Shown here: in pieces, positions 18,985-29,322 of the stretch
Numbering within the stretch: the first letter of the stretch is position 1
Layout: each line of letters begins with the position of its first letter
Assembly: GCA_033557675.1 (NCBI GenBank)
Contig: JAWQRM010000073.1
Span: 1-32,529, forward strand
Reading direction: 5' to 3'
Length of the DNA stretch: 32,529 nucleotides
Source of the DNA: Coptodactyla brooksi
Lineage: Eukaryota > Arthropoda > Insecta > Coleoptera > Scarabaeidae
Translations under genes and position numbers: made by a program
The notes under the pieces: model-generated
What the model was told of the DNA's origin: nothing
The model's database searches: none
What the model saw: only the letters and a program-made list of their open reading frames with translations

Positions 18985-19609
18985 AAAAAAAAAGAGACCA
19001 ATACTTGTAGATAAAGACGAAATACAACAATTCCAGAATGAAAAAGTAGCATATTTAAATTGCCAGGGTTATTTACATAATAAAGATAGCATTGTAATGC
19101 TAATAAATAATTGTAAACCCATAATTTTGTGTTTAGCAGAAACACGTACCGGTAGTGATATAAACATTAATGAAATTACAATTAATGGGTAACGCATTCA
19201 GAATGAAATATGGATATTATCCATTTCAACAGAAATAAATGGTAGACATTTTTTCCTGGATACAGTAAATGGATCACCACAAGCTAATAATGCCAAATTT
19301 CTAAATATACTTAAAGAATTTTTAGATTAAGTTACAGTTATCCAATTAATATTATGGGATTTTAACTATGATTTAAATAACGCATGTTATTGTATAGATA
19401 AATGTAAAAATGTCATACAACGATATGGATTTTATCAAATTGTTATGAACAGCACAAGGATTACACAGTGCAGCCCGACTTTAATCGATTATTGCACAAC
19501 AAATGACAAAAATACTGAACACGCTGTAGTTAATTGCAATGAACATAAAATTGTAGGATATATTGTAGAAGGGATGTGTGAAATCAAATATAAAAGAAAT
19601 CAAAATTAA
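18985..19609 (+). pseudogene. LINE ORF2 remnant: APE-type endonuclease domain
   Basis: One frame runs from about 18985 to TAA 19607-19609 with only two internal stops, TAA at 19190 and 19328. It reads EKVAYLNCQGYLHNKDSIV, then ILCLAETRTGSDI, EITING*, WDFNYDL and RYGFYQIVMNSTRITQC, then PTLIDY and HKIVGY. This is the order of the endonuclease of jockey/CR1-like non-LTR elements: the N-terminal LNCQG, L.ET, GDFN, the STRIT...TLIDY motif, then the DH motif. The G of GDFN is W, and the DH motif reads EHK. The stop at 19190 follows ITING, where family members usually have Tyr, so a single base change could explain it. The RT core is missing downstream. The clade call is tentative. Confidence 0.8.
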
Positions 19610-19637
19610 GAAATACTCTATTTAATACTGTACTAAC

Positions 19638-19815
19638 ACTAATACAAGACTTCCACGCTTGGAGGACGTCAAACCTTTGGATTACACAGGGAGAACCTGG
19701 GCTCCGGCCCCGCGCAGTGGAGAAGGGGCAGGTCCTAAGGTAACTGAATGTAATTCAGCATTTTATTTACTTAAGGAAGGTCGATAAAGGATAAAGTTGT
19801 ACTTTATACGTTTCA
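19638..19815 (+). repeat. Dispersed repeat family C, copy 5, inside the LINE
   Basis: A full-length copy with the same ends as 16507-16684. It lies between the LINE endonuclease (ending 19609) and the LINE C-terminal piece (from 19838), where the reverse transcriptase core should be. The replacement of roughly 400 or more codons by this repeat indicates deletion plus insertion, or a template switch. Confidence 0.8.
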
Positions 19816-19837
19816 AACTACGTTTTAAACTAAATAT

Positions 19838-20045
19838 ATGGTGATAGGTAACGCTTATAAATGGGAGCAAGTAAGAAATGTTCTGAGTATTAGTATCGAC
19901 AAGGTGAATATAGAAATAGTTGCAGAAAATAAATGTTTAGGAGCCACATTAGGAGAACACTTAAATTTTAAAAGTTATGCAGATTATATTAGAGCAAAAA
20001 TATCAAGAGAAATATCAAGATATCATATTTATATAAAAAAATACC
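19838..20045 (+). pseudogene. LINE RT C-terminal fragment
   Basis: An open frame of about 65 codons reads NIEIVAENKCLGATLGEHLN, FKSYADYIRAKISREIS. This matches the post-catalytic segment of LINE reverse transcriptases, in which a K.LG..(I/L)D..L.F..H motif is followed by KIS..I. It is in the same frame as the endonuclease piece. Around 20045 the sequence changes to GC-richer, non-LINE DNA, so the 3' end of the element is lost. The second copy at 21847-22010 confirms the segment. Confidence 0.75.
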
Positions 20046-20789
20046 CATTTTCCCTTCCCGGGCACGTTTTATTTCGCGTAATTTCGCGATTCCAATAGAC
20101 ATATAACGATCACAAGTCCTTTTTAATGAACACGATCTGAATGTCGCGTACATTTTGGCTCCGGTCCAACTTGCAGTGTACCCGGCGCCAGTACGTTGTA
20201 CTCGTAGGTGATATTACCGATAGATGGAGCCCGTGTCCGAGCCGGAACATTACCGCCGTGTGCGCCTGCCCCCGAGAGACAAAATTACGATGTTATTTAT
20301 TTTGATTGAAATATTTCCGGGCGCCGGGCCATTGTTCGGGCTTTGAAAAATGGTGCAAACCGCAGCGGCGGTTTCATTTCGGCATTTGACGTTTCATTCC
20401 GCACGCCAGATAATGAAACAGACGGCGTCGTCGATCGTTGCGCTCGTCAATTAAACGCATTCGAAACGAATTTCGATTTTGTTTCGGTTTTTGTTAGTTT
20501 ACTTTTCTGTTTTAGAGAAAAAAAAAAAAATTTTGCGGCGCACGCCGGCGCCTCCACCAATTTTAATCTTCGATTAAATCGAAATTGTGTTCGATTTTGT
20601 GTTCGCTCTATGAGTGTTCGTTAAAGCGTAACTATTTTCTCTTCTGTACTTCATACAAAATGTTCAAAACTTCACGTAGAAACAATACAGACCGGCGCTT
20701 CCACCAATTTGTCTAAATTCGAATTTTCCTATTTGAATACTAATTAAAACCTCACTAGTCAATTTCGATACTTGGAAAATATATAAACA
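20046..20789. other. Ordinary sequence with two GGCGCC motif copies
   Basis: CpG-rich host-like DNA. Motif copies lie at 20545-20590 (extended form with ATCTTCGATTAAATCG) and 20692-20710. An open frame at 20343-20624 ends in the motif and has no domain. Confidence 0.4.
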
Positions 20790-20862
20790 TAATAATTATT
20801 AAGGTGACTGAGCTGCTCCCTCAGCACCTTTCGGTGGGTCACGGTTAGCGTTTATTGTTTTG
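20790..20862 (-). repeat. Dispersed repeat family B, copy 5 (inverted, short)
   Basis: AATAATTATTAAGGTGACTG, AGCTGCTCCCTCAGCACC, TTTCGGTGGGTCACGG and TTAGCGTTTATTGTTT. All three stems of the junction are intact. It breaks off at TGTGGG, where the possible transposase remnant starts. Confidence 0.8.
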
Positions 20863-20872
20863 TGGGTTACGG

Positions 20873-21222
20873 TTGGCCTTCGCCAGACATTTAGTTAAAA
20901 TTTCTGATTTCGGGTTCGCTGTGGATGAACTGGATTTTAGATAAATGAAAAAACAAAAGAAAGCGAAGTAAAATCAGTTGCAAAGAAAAAAAAGTCTCTA
21001 AAGGAAACCTCAAGAAAAAAGTCCTTGGGGGATTCTACATCGGGGGATGATGATGCTTATGGTATTCAGCAGGAAGATGGGTCTTCCTCCACTAATTCCA
21101 AACCTCCACACTCAGATCCATCTGTTCTAAATCCTGTGGCAGATAAAGAAAAGGAAGAAGTGGACTACACAAAAAAAAACTTGTTCTTGTCATGGAATAA
21201 CATTTCCATGCGTCTATATTAG
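20873..21222 (+). pseudogene. Possible pogo/Tigger-like transposase remnant
   Basis: A short frame (20873-20944) reads LAFARHLVKISDFGFAVDE, LDFR and then a stop. LVKISDFGF...LDFR resembles the second DNA-binding helix-turn-helix region of insect pogo/CENP-B-type transposases, as I recall them (L..m...GF......dlR). A following frame, open from the TTTTAG at 20935-20940 to 21222, is Lys-rich and then acidic and Ser-rich (KKKKSLKE, GDSTSGDDDAYG, KEKEEVDYTKKN). This looks like the disordered C-terminal tail of such proteins. If so, the DDE core has been deleted. The alternative is an unrelated low-complexity frame. No similarity search was possible. Confidence 0.3.
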
Positions 21223-21224
21223 GA

Positions 21225-21546
21225 ATACTGAATTCTGAATAATCTATTATTAACCTAGCGTTGCTTATATACCAATTTACTTAGGCTTTCATTGACGAAG
21301 TTGAAGGGGTTGGTATTATGACTAAGTTACATCTGTGTAGTATGCATAATTGCGTTAACTATGAACTGAATACATTCTGAATAATGAACACATGTCCAGT
21401 ATGAACTGAATAATCTATTATTAACCTAACACCGCTTATATACTAATTATTGAGGTGACTGAGCTGCTGCCCCAGCACCTTTCGGTGGGTCACGGTTGGC
21501 GTTTATTGTTTACTGCATTCTCGACCTACTAATAACTGTGTGTGTT
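21225..21546 (-). repeat. Dispersed repeat family B, copy 6 (inverted, long)
   Basis: AATAATCTATTATTAACC occurs twice (21238 and 21410). Between these lie CTTTCATTGACGAAG and AAGGGGTTGG, the complement of the tail seen at 4875-4906. The junction core follows at about 21453-21495 (CTGAG-N7-CCCAG with one mismatch; CACC-TTTC-GGTG intact). Then come CGTTTATTGTTTACTGC, CTCGACCTACTAATAAC and GTGTGTTTA. It shows the family consensus is at least about 400 bp. Confidence 0.8.
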
Positions 21547-21551
21547 TACAC

Positions 21552-21764
21552 CATAATTATGATGTCATTGAAAATATTTACACTATAAAAGAGTTCACCA
21601 GCTTTGAGAATGTTCAAATGGGCACACTGAAGGGTGTTGTTAAAACTATTCAAAATTCAGCTAGAGTTTCAACAAAAATTATGAAAGATGCTAATTAGAA
21701 AGATGTTAGTGTGGTGGCAGATGACTTCTTTGACGTAGTAAATTCATCATCGCCCTGTATTTAG
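21552..21764 (+). pseudogene. Unassigned reading-frame remnant with one stop
   Basis: The frame reads YDVIENIYTIKEFTSFENV, TLKGVVKTIQNSARVST, KIMKDAN, stop (TAG 21696), KDVSVVADDFFDVVNSS. The composition looks like real protein, with helix-forming Lys/Glu and hydrophobic residues, unlike shadow frames. It lies between family B copy 6 and the LINE RT piece. I do not recognise it. It could be the first ORF of a retroelement or part of another TE. Confidence 0.35.
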
Positions 21765-21773
21765 TACTGTACG

Positions 21774-22010
21774 ATGTTGGCTGATGATACGATGCTTTAT
21801 GTTGGGAAAAATCCTGGAAAAATGATGAAATATCTAAAATTTTGAAATGAGTGACTTTGGGATAACAGTAAGTAATGCTTTTAAACTGGAACAAGTAAAA
21901 AATGTAATGAATATTAGTATTGATAAGGTAAATATAGAAATAATTACAGAAAATAAATATTTGATTATATTAGATCAAAGATATCAAGAGGAATATCAAA
22001 ATATCCTCCC
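21774..22010 (+). pseudogene. LINE RT remnant with catalytic ADD motif
   Basis: MLADDTMLYVGKNPGKMM (21774-21827) is the (Y/F)ADD catalytic block of a LINE reverse transcriptase. After a frame change, 21847 onwards reads MSDFGITVSNAFKLEQVKN, ISIDKVNIEIITENKYL, which matches 19838-19955 closely. The KYLG...LNF segment is then deleted and the frame jumps to the DNA encoding DYIRSKISRGISKY, shifted out of phase. It ends at family C copy 6. Confidence 0.75.
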
Positions 22011-22011
22011 C

Positions 22012-22161
22012 TAATACAAGACTTCACTAATACAGTCCACTAATACAAGACTTCCTCCCTTGGAGGACGTCAAACTCTGGGTTACACAGGGGGAACCTGT
22101 GCTCCGGCCCCGCACAGTGGAGAAGGGGCATGTCCTAAGGTAACTAAATGTAATTCAGCAC
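22012..22161 (+). repeat. Dispersed repeat family C, copy 6
   Basis: CTAATACAAGACTTC-type starts occur at 22012, 22026 and 22040, a 14-bp stutter at the 5' end. Then come CTTGGAGGACGTCAAACTC, the CTCCGGCCCC...GGAGAAGGGG core and GTAATTCAGCA. The 3' part seen in copies 4 and 5 is missing. LINE sequence resumes at CATGCAGATTACATTAGC. Confidence 0.8.
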
Positions 22162-22205
22162 GTCATGCAGATTACATTAGCTCAAAAATATCAAGAGTGT
22201 TGTAT
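22162..22205 (+). pseudogene. LINE fragment after family C copy 6
   Basis: HADYISSKISRV matches YADYIRAKISRE of the LINE C-terminal piece. The same segment already appears (as DYIRSKISRG) before the family C copy, so two paralogous LINE pieces flank the repeat rather than one interrupted copy. Confidence 0.65.
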
Positions 22206-22295
22206 AATGTACTAAATTTAGTATATAAAATTAAATATAAACATGTCCCACCCGGATTTATATGACAATGTAAAATTGTTTGAAATTTTAAAAAT

Positions 22296-22411
22296 GCCTC
22301 AGCACCTTTCGGTGGGTCACGGTTGGCGTTCATTGTTTACTGCATTCTCGACCTACTAATGACTGTGTCTGTGTGTTTATCGAGGCCTAACCTTGCCCTC
22401 GATCCACCACA
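22296..22411 (-). repeat. Dispersed repeat family B, copy 7 (inverted, truncated)
   Basis: It starts inside the second hairpin at GCCTCAGCACCTTTCGGTGG. It then runs GTCACGGTTGGCGTTCATTG, CTCGACCTACTAATGAC, GTTTATCGAGGCCTAACC and CCCTCGATCCACC, matching copy 4. Confidence 0.8.
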
Positions 22412-23187
22412 AAACATTTATATATTAAAAAAAAGTGTTACATAGCAAAGATAAGCAATTTCTCTCTTTTTATGATAAAATAGTGAGGTTAATGGGTGTG
22501 TGGCTCTCAACGGTTGTGTCGTCTTTGGTTTTTGTGTGTTTATGAGTGTATGGAACCGAATCCGTAATATATATCATCTGTCGCATAAAAATCGCGTTGT
22601 ATTTCACACGAGAAAACCCGAAATTACTTTTCCAACGACTCGATATATTTCATAGAAACAGTATCGCGATTTTAGATCGCTCTCCAACTCTTCAATACAC
22701 AAGGAAGGCAATGCACGGAAGGAAATCGGAAGCGGAGGTCCCGATATCGTGGATGTGACCAAGAAAGGCCCTCGCGTCTCATTGTGTGCGTGCGGGGGGG
22801 TTGTAAAAAGGGGGAACCGAAAGGAGACCCTTTATGCCCCGCGCGCTTTATTGGAAACGCTGTAAAGTTAAAGTCGTTTTTTTTTCTTCTCGGCCCACCT
22901 TCACAATCTATGATATCTGTATCGGAGTCGTTTATTAATTTGGTGATGCGTTTTTCATCGGCTCGTGCAGCGATGTTCACGCCGCAAGGGCATCATCCCT
23001 AAATCCTGCCCGTTCCGTCTCCTGCGCAGGGCCGAAGGGTGGGGGCTGCAGCCGGGCCGAACCGGATTCTCTCGCAGTCGTTACGGTGACGTGATAGCGC
23101 GACCAACCACCCCCGCGAAAACCACCCCCGAAAGTCCGCGCGGCGTGTTCGCGAAGAGTGTGCGATTCGGTTGTGTCTCGGTAGGCG
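22412..23187. other. CpG-rich stretch upstream of a possible first exon
   Basis: GC rises from about 22740, with high CpG and few repeats. It could hold a promoter and 5' UTR if the exon at 23188 is real. A minus-strand frame (22672-22980) reads MNIAARADEKRITKLINDS and then DTDII, with a possible donor GAAG/GTGGGC after it, but nothing supports it further. Confidence 0.35.
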
Positions 23188-23274
23188 ATGGTGACCGGTT
23201 TTCTAGTAATGTTGTGCGTGACGGGGTGCCACCTCACCCCGAAAACGGGATTCTCGCCGGATGATCGCGTCAGA
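23188..23274 (+). CDS. Possible first coding exon with signal peptide
   Basis: The ATG at 23188 has G at -3 and +4. The 29-codon frame begins MVTGFLVMLCVTGCHLT and ends DDRVR exactly at AGA/GTAAGT (23275-23280), a consensus 5' splice donor in phase 0. The FLVMLCV core followed by a small, polar Thr-Gly-Cys could be a secretion signal. The surrounding DNA is the most CpG-rich and least repeat-laden of the window, as expected for a promoter-proximal exon. I do not recognise the protein, and no second exon was found downstream. Chance frames of this size are common in GC-rich DNA, so this is a hypothesis rather than a call. Confidence 0.3.
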
Positions 23275-23989
23275 GTAAGTTGGTCACGCCGGCGCCTCCA
23301 CCGAAAAGGGAAAGGCCCCGCGCGCGTGCCGTCCAGGTGTCACATAACGTATTGTAATTAATTCCGGAACGGCACACGGCCATAATTTATTCCGAACACC
23401 GACGCGCGCGGGGCCCCCCGCCAGACATACGTTTCGTCGTATATTGGGGCGGCCCGAAAACTAATTAATATTAATTGCACGTTTCATTACCATAGAGCGA
23501 TCCCGGTCGGAAAAGTCGTAACTACGCGATCAAATGCTCGACGGAGAAGTTGTTTTTTCGCCGGAAATCAATGGGGTGTTATTTAATGGTGGCGGCGCAC
23601 GTAAGGCTTAGGACACCCCTCTTTTTTTTATTGCCCCTAGTTGAATTGTAAACAGCCCGGAGCGAGGTCACGGTTCGAGAGCTTTTGAATAATTGCCGTT
23701 GTTTAAGGCTTCCCCGGACGGGGTTCGAACGCAGGAATAACGAAACTGCACGCGAACGAATTCAGTCGTGATCACGTGATTATTTCCATTCCGTCGTTCC
23801 TTATCTCGGTCCTTTATCTGATCGATTTTGCGGATTTCTCGTCCGTCAGGTTTATATTTGGAACTGTCCTTTTCGTGTTGACTTGTTCTGTTCGCCTTTT
23901 CTTTAGTAAATCCTCAGTAAATCACAGAAAAAGAACACCCCTTCGTCTTTTCACCAAAAACGAAGCTAGAACTTAATATAATAATTTTA
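23275..23989. other. CpG-rich sequence; possible intron start
   Basis: The GTAAGT donor at 23275 is followed at once by a GGCGCC motif copy (23289-23302). The remainder is ordinary sequence with an unsupported frame at 23776-23976, changing abruptly to the 182-bp satellite near 23990. Confidence 0.4.
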
Positions 23990-26900
23990 TCGAATACAAT
24001 AAATATTTACAAATATTTTACTATTTTAAATAGTAACCCTAAATTATAGCAACCGTAGTAAAAATAAAAGAAAAATACAAACAATTAAAAATAAAATATT
24101 AAATATTTTTAAAATTTTTTTGTCAGCAAGAACAAAGGTAGGAATTAATATACCTAAGAAAATAATATTATCAAATGCAATAAACATGGCTATTAAACCA
24201 AGTTAAACTTAACTCTAAATTGTGGCAACCGCAGTAAAAATAAAAAATATATATATAATCAAAAATAAAATACTAAACATTTAAAAAAAATCTTCTCAAC
24301 TTGGACAAAGCTAGGAAATAATATACGGCTAAGAAAATAGCTTTATCAAATGCAATAAATATTCAATACGGTTATTAAATCGTGTTAAACATAATTCTAA
24401 ATTATAGCAACCGTAGTAAAAATAAAAGAAAAATACAAACAATTAAAAATAGAATACTAAATATTCTTAAAAATTTTCTGTCAACAAGGACAAAGCTGGG
24501 AATTAAAATAACTAAGAAAATAACTTTATCAGATGCAATAAATATTAAATATGGTTATTACATCCTGCCAAACATAATTCTAAATTATAGCAACCCTAGT
24601 AAAAATAAAAGAAAAACGCATACAATCAAAAATAAAATACTAAATATTCTTAAAAAAATTTTTTGTCAACATGGACAAAGCTAGGAACTAATGTAACTAA
24701 GAAAAAACTTTATCAAGTACAATAAATATTAAATCGTCATTAAATTTCCTTATTAAATTCTGTCAAACATAATTCTAAATTATAGCAACGGTTGTAAAAA
24801 TAATACAAAAATTCATAGAATAAAAAATAAAATACCAAGTATTCTTAAAAAAATTTTGTCAACAAGGAAAAAGCTAGGAATTAATATAACTAAAAAAATA
24901 ATTTTATCGAATGCAATAAGTATTAAATATGGTTATTAAGTCATGTTAAACTTAACTCTAAATTATAGCAATCGCAGTAAAAATAAAAAAAAATACCTAG
25001 AATCAAAAATAAAATACTAAATATTCTTAAAAATTTCCTGTCAACAAGGACAAAGCTGGGAATTAAAATAACTAAAAAAACTTTATCAAATTTTTATCTA
25101 ATACAATGAACTTTATCTAATATAATAAATTTTAAATATGCTTATTAAATCCTGCCAAACATAATTCTAAATTATAGCAGCCGTTGTAAAAATAAAAGGA
25201 AAATACACAAAATCAAAAATAAATGAAATATTCTTAAAAAGCTTTGTCAACAAAAAACAAAGCTAGGGATTAATATAACTAAGAAAATAACTTTATCAAC
25301 TACAATAAATTTGAAATACGGTTATTAAATCGTGTTAAACATAACTTTAAATTATAGCAACCGTAGTAAAAATAAAAGAAAAATATATGGAATCAAAAAT
25401 AAAATATTCTTAGAAATTTTTTGTCAACAAAGACAAAGCCAAAGTTGGAGATTAATGTAACTAATAAAATAACATTATCAAATAAAATAAATATTAAATA
25501 TGGTTATTAAATGCTGCCAAATATAACTCTAAATTATAACAACCGTTGCCAAAATACATAGAATCGAGAATAAAATACTAAATATTCTTAAAAAAGTTTT
25601 GTCAAGAAGAACAAAGCTAGGAATTAACATAACTGAAAAAAACTTTATCAAATACAATAAATATTAAATCGTGTTAAACAGAACTCTAAATTATAGCAAC
25701 TGTTGTAAAAAAATACATAGAATGAAAAATAAAATAGTAAATATTCTTAAAAATTTTCTGTCAACAAGGATAAAGCTAGGAATTAATAATTAACTAAGAA
25801 AATAACTTTATCAAATACAATAAGTATTAAATATGGTTATTAAATCCTGCCAAACAAAATTCTAAATTATAGCTACGGTTGTAAAAATAAAAGAAAAATA
25901 CATACAATCAAAAATAAAATACGAAATATTATCAAAGATTTTCTCAATCAACAAAGACAAAGCTAGAAATTAATATAACTAAGAAAATAACTTTATTAAA
26001 TACAATAAATATTCAATATGGTTATTAAATCCTGCCACACATAACTCTAAATTATAACAACTATAGCAAAAATAAAAGAAAAATCGAAAATAAAATACTA
26101 AATATTTTTAAAAACATCTTATCAACATGGACAAAGCCACGAAATAATACACAACTAAGAAAATAACTTTATCAAATGCAATAAATATTAAATACGGTTA
26201 TTCAATCGTGTTAAACATAATTATAAATTATAGCAGCCGTTGTAAAAATAAAACAAAAATACATACAATCAAAAATAAAATACTAAATATTCTTAAAAAA
26301 GTTTTGTCAACAAAGATAAAGCTAGCAATTAATATAACTAGGAAAATAACTTTATCAAATACAATAAATATTAAATATGGTTATTAAACAGTGTTAAGTT
26401 TATATCTAAATTATAACAACCGTTATAGCAATAAAGGAAAAATACGTAGAATCAAAAATAAAATAGTAAATATTCTTAAAAATTGTCAATAACGGCTAAG
26501 CTAGAAATTAATGTAACTAAGAAAATAATTTTACCAAATACAATAAATATTAAATATAAAACACAACATAACACATAAAATTCAAAATAAAATAATAAGG
26601 TTATAATTTGAATATCAATATCTATCTAATCATAAATACAAATATTTCATAGTACAAATATATTATAAACATCAAAATTTCATCCATTAAAATATGAAAA
26701 TAAAACACATAAAATTAACCATCTGTTAAATTCAATTAATTTTAACTAGTAATCAATAATGGTAGGTGAAAAACATATTAAACTTAACTCTAAATTTAAA
26801 CGACGTTTAGATTTTGGGTAAAAGATAAAAAAATATATAGTCAAAAATAAAAATGGTATACATAAAAGTATAAATATTCTATAAATGTAAATATTTCGAC

Positions 26901-27425
26901 GAAAAGAAAATAAAACGTGTAAAGCTAACTGTCTGTTCAATTAAGTTAACTATAACAACGATGTAAAAATAAAAAAAAAATACATGAAATCAAAAATAAA
27001 ATAGTGAATCTTTATACGTAAGGAAAATTAAAAGAAATAGATAAAATCAGATCTAAAAAATACATATCAACAAAGACAGCTAAAAATTAATTAACTAAGA
27101 AAATAACTTTATCAAATGCAATCAATAGTAAATGTGGTTATGAAATCGTGTTAAACTTAACGATAAATTATAGCAACCATTGTAAAAATATAAAAAAAAT
27201 ACCTAGAATGAAAATAAAATAGTAAACATTATGAAAAAACCTTTATCATCAGGGACAAAGCTAAGAACTAATATGACTAAGAAAATAACTTTATCGAATA
27301 CGATAAATATTAAATATGGTTATAAGATCATGTTAAACATAACTCTAAATTATAAAAACCGTTGTAAAAATGAAAGAAAAATATATGAAATTAAAAATAA
27401 AATACTAAATATTCTTAAAAAAGTA
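23990..27425 (+). repeat. AT-rich satellite with a period of about 182 bp, about 19-20 monomers
   Basis: The anchor AAATTATAGC occurs, with changes, at 24041, 24218, 24399, 24582, 24778, 24960, 25169, 25349, 25531, 25688, 25864, 26049, 26225, 26408, 27165 and 27348. Most spacings fall between 176 and 196 bp. The gap 26408-27165 is 757 bp, close to four units, and holds decayed monomers. Each monomer runs AACCGTTGTAAAAATAAAAG, ATCAAAAATAAAATACTAAA, TATTCTTAAAAA, GTCAACAAGGACAAAGCTAG, AACTAAGAAAATAACTTTA and AATACAATAAATATTAAATA. The short frames inside it are by-products. The monomer length is near one nucleosome repeat. Confidence 0.9.
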
Positions 27426-28669
27426 TAGAAGTTTATATAGCAGTGCAACCGTTGTTTTGCCAAGTACGCAGTATTACAAATACGACCTACTGACCAAACG
27501 TAGAGAAACAATATAAATAATATGCATTCCTAGATGGGATAGTTAGTAGACGACACGTCACCGTATTTGTGTCATTGTATATTTACCGACCTACGCAGTT
27601 GCAATGTAGTAGACATCACAAGTGTTTGTCAAGGGTAATCCAAGATAGTTAGCTTAGCGCTTATCACGTTTTCTTAGTATTTTTTATTACTATAACGAAA
27701 TAATTCGGATTAAATTTAGCAAGAATTTTCAAAAATGAAAAATAAAAAGGAAATCTTTTGAAAATATTAAATAATATAGTAATTCGAGCATAACTCGAAT
27801 TTCCTTCGCAGCTCGACTGACTTCGCAAGCTCCGTCGACGCGAATTTATCGAACGCATAACTGGAAAGCTCGCCGATAAGTTTTCCGTTGGATTTTTCTC
27901 GTTTTTCACGGTTCGCGACGCTACCTGTGCATTTCCCCCCGGTAGAGAAAATAGAATTATGCGTGAAAAACACTCCGTGCTCGTTCTCCCGGCAATATTC
28001 GCGCGATTGAAAGTTTCCGAATTTTCCGGGGGCGGAAAATTTCCCATTACAGATTCTCTCAGACACGTAATATTCCAATAGACTAACTGGAAAGTTAGAT
28101 TTTCTCGTTGATCTCGAAACGGTTGTTAATTACAGGTTAGACGGTGTCACTCTAATTACTCTTGTTGTATTTTGGCTTATTTAAGCCGGCCCTTTGTTCA
28201 CGGCCCTTTATTTAACCGGCGCATCCGCCAAGGGAACAAATGCCCTACGAGTAATTCGCAATCTCGGAGCTGGATCTTGGGGAACCGTGACCGAAATCGC
28301 TGTTGTTTATCGTCCCGTTAGAGGTCGCTTGGTTTTTCTTTTGCGGCACTTAAAAACGAATTCACGTAATCCGAGCCTTCCAGCTTAAGATAAGCGAGTA
28401 TTTATACAGACTATTTCCCACCCGGCTGTTCCAGTGGTTTTCCCGAAGTTGTACACGTTCTCGTGTTAATATTTTCTTGGAAGGTCACTTTTATTTCTAA
28501 AATTGGATAAAAGTAGCTTTTAAATTGTAGATTTTCCATTGGAAGCTATTGAAGTTAGTGAAAACTTTTCATTTCACTATTTTTTTTCATTTTATTTCAT
28601 TTCACTATACAAGCGAATTTTCCTTCCTGGAAGTCCTCTTTTCCACCTCAGACGCGTAAGTGTGCAGTT
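27426..28669. other. Ordinary sequence between two satellites
   Basis: CpG-containing DNA with overlapping minus-strand frames (27664-28047, 27767-28078) that lack domains. GGGTAATCCAAGATAGTTA at 27633 recurs at 29391. A GGCGCA variant of the dispersed motif lies at 28216-28231. Confidence 0.4.
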
Positions 28670-29322
28670 GGCTGGTGTTGAATATTCTCTATAGAGGAGA
28701 CTGTGTAAGTTGGATTTTCTGGAAGTCTTTGGAATCGTGGGCGACGTCCTTTCTATCATTTATCGAATTTATCTATAAGAATCATCGATTACGTTGGAAG
28801 AATTATTCAACTAATCTTGTTCAGATTTCGATTGTAAATGTGTATTTTCATTACTTACCTGTTTATCATTCGAAAGAGTTAGCTTCTTTTCTGCTTTTCG
28901 TATATTTTGAATTTTGTATAACGAATTGAACCCCACTTTTTGGCTGGTGCTGTCCTTGAATACTCTATATAGATGAGACTGTGTGAGTGGGATTTTCTCG
29001 AAGTCTCTGGAATCGCCAAAGATGTCCTTTCTACCATTTCTCGGACTTATAAGAATCATCGGTTACGTTGGAAGAATTATTCAACTAATCTTGTTCACAT
29101 TTCGATTGTAAACGTGTGTTTTCATTACTTACCTGTTTATCGTTCGAAAGAGCTAACTTCTTTTCTGCTTTTCATTTATCTTGAATTTTGTATAACGAAT
29201 TGTATCCCACTTTTTGGCTGGTGCTGTCCTTGAATATTCTATATAGAGGAGACTGTGCGAGTGGGATTTTCTCGAAGTCTTTGGAATCGTGGAGGACGTC
29301 CTTTCTACTATTTATCCAAGGA
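28670..29322 (+). repeat. 272-278-bp satellite, first block
   Basis: Units start at GGCTGGTG: 28670, 28942 and 29216, with the third broken near 29322. Shared phrases are GAGGAGACTGTGTAAGTTGG, ATTTTCTCGAAGTCTTTGG, ACGTCCTTTCTACCATTT, AAGAATCATCGATTACGTTG, GAAGAATTATTCAACTAATC and CGAAAGAGTTAGCTTCTTTT. Frames of 86-89 codons (28660-28929, 28973-29233) occur once per unit and are probably incidental. Confidence 0.9.

Noticed and set aside
22672..23264. Minus-strand frame MNIAARADEK... and the long plus-strand frame 22965-23264
   Set aside because: They overlap frames on the other strand and carry no motif. The minus frame's possible donor (GAAG/GTGGGC) is weak.
23700..23745. A tRNA-like T-arm (GGGGTTCGAACGC)
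   Set aside because: No acceptor, D or anticodon arm could be built around it.
24382..27428. Frames at 24382-24684 and 27231-27428 inside the 182-bp satellite
   Set aside because: They are Asn/Lys/Ile-rich readings of satellite DNA, and the frame is not kept between monomers.
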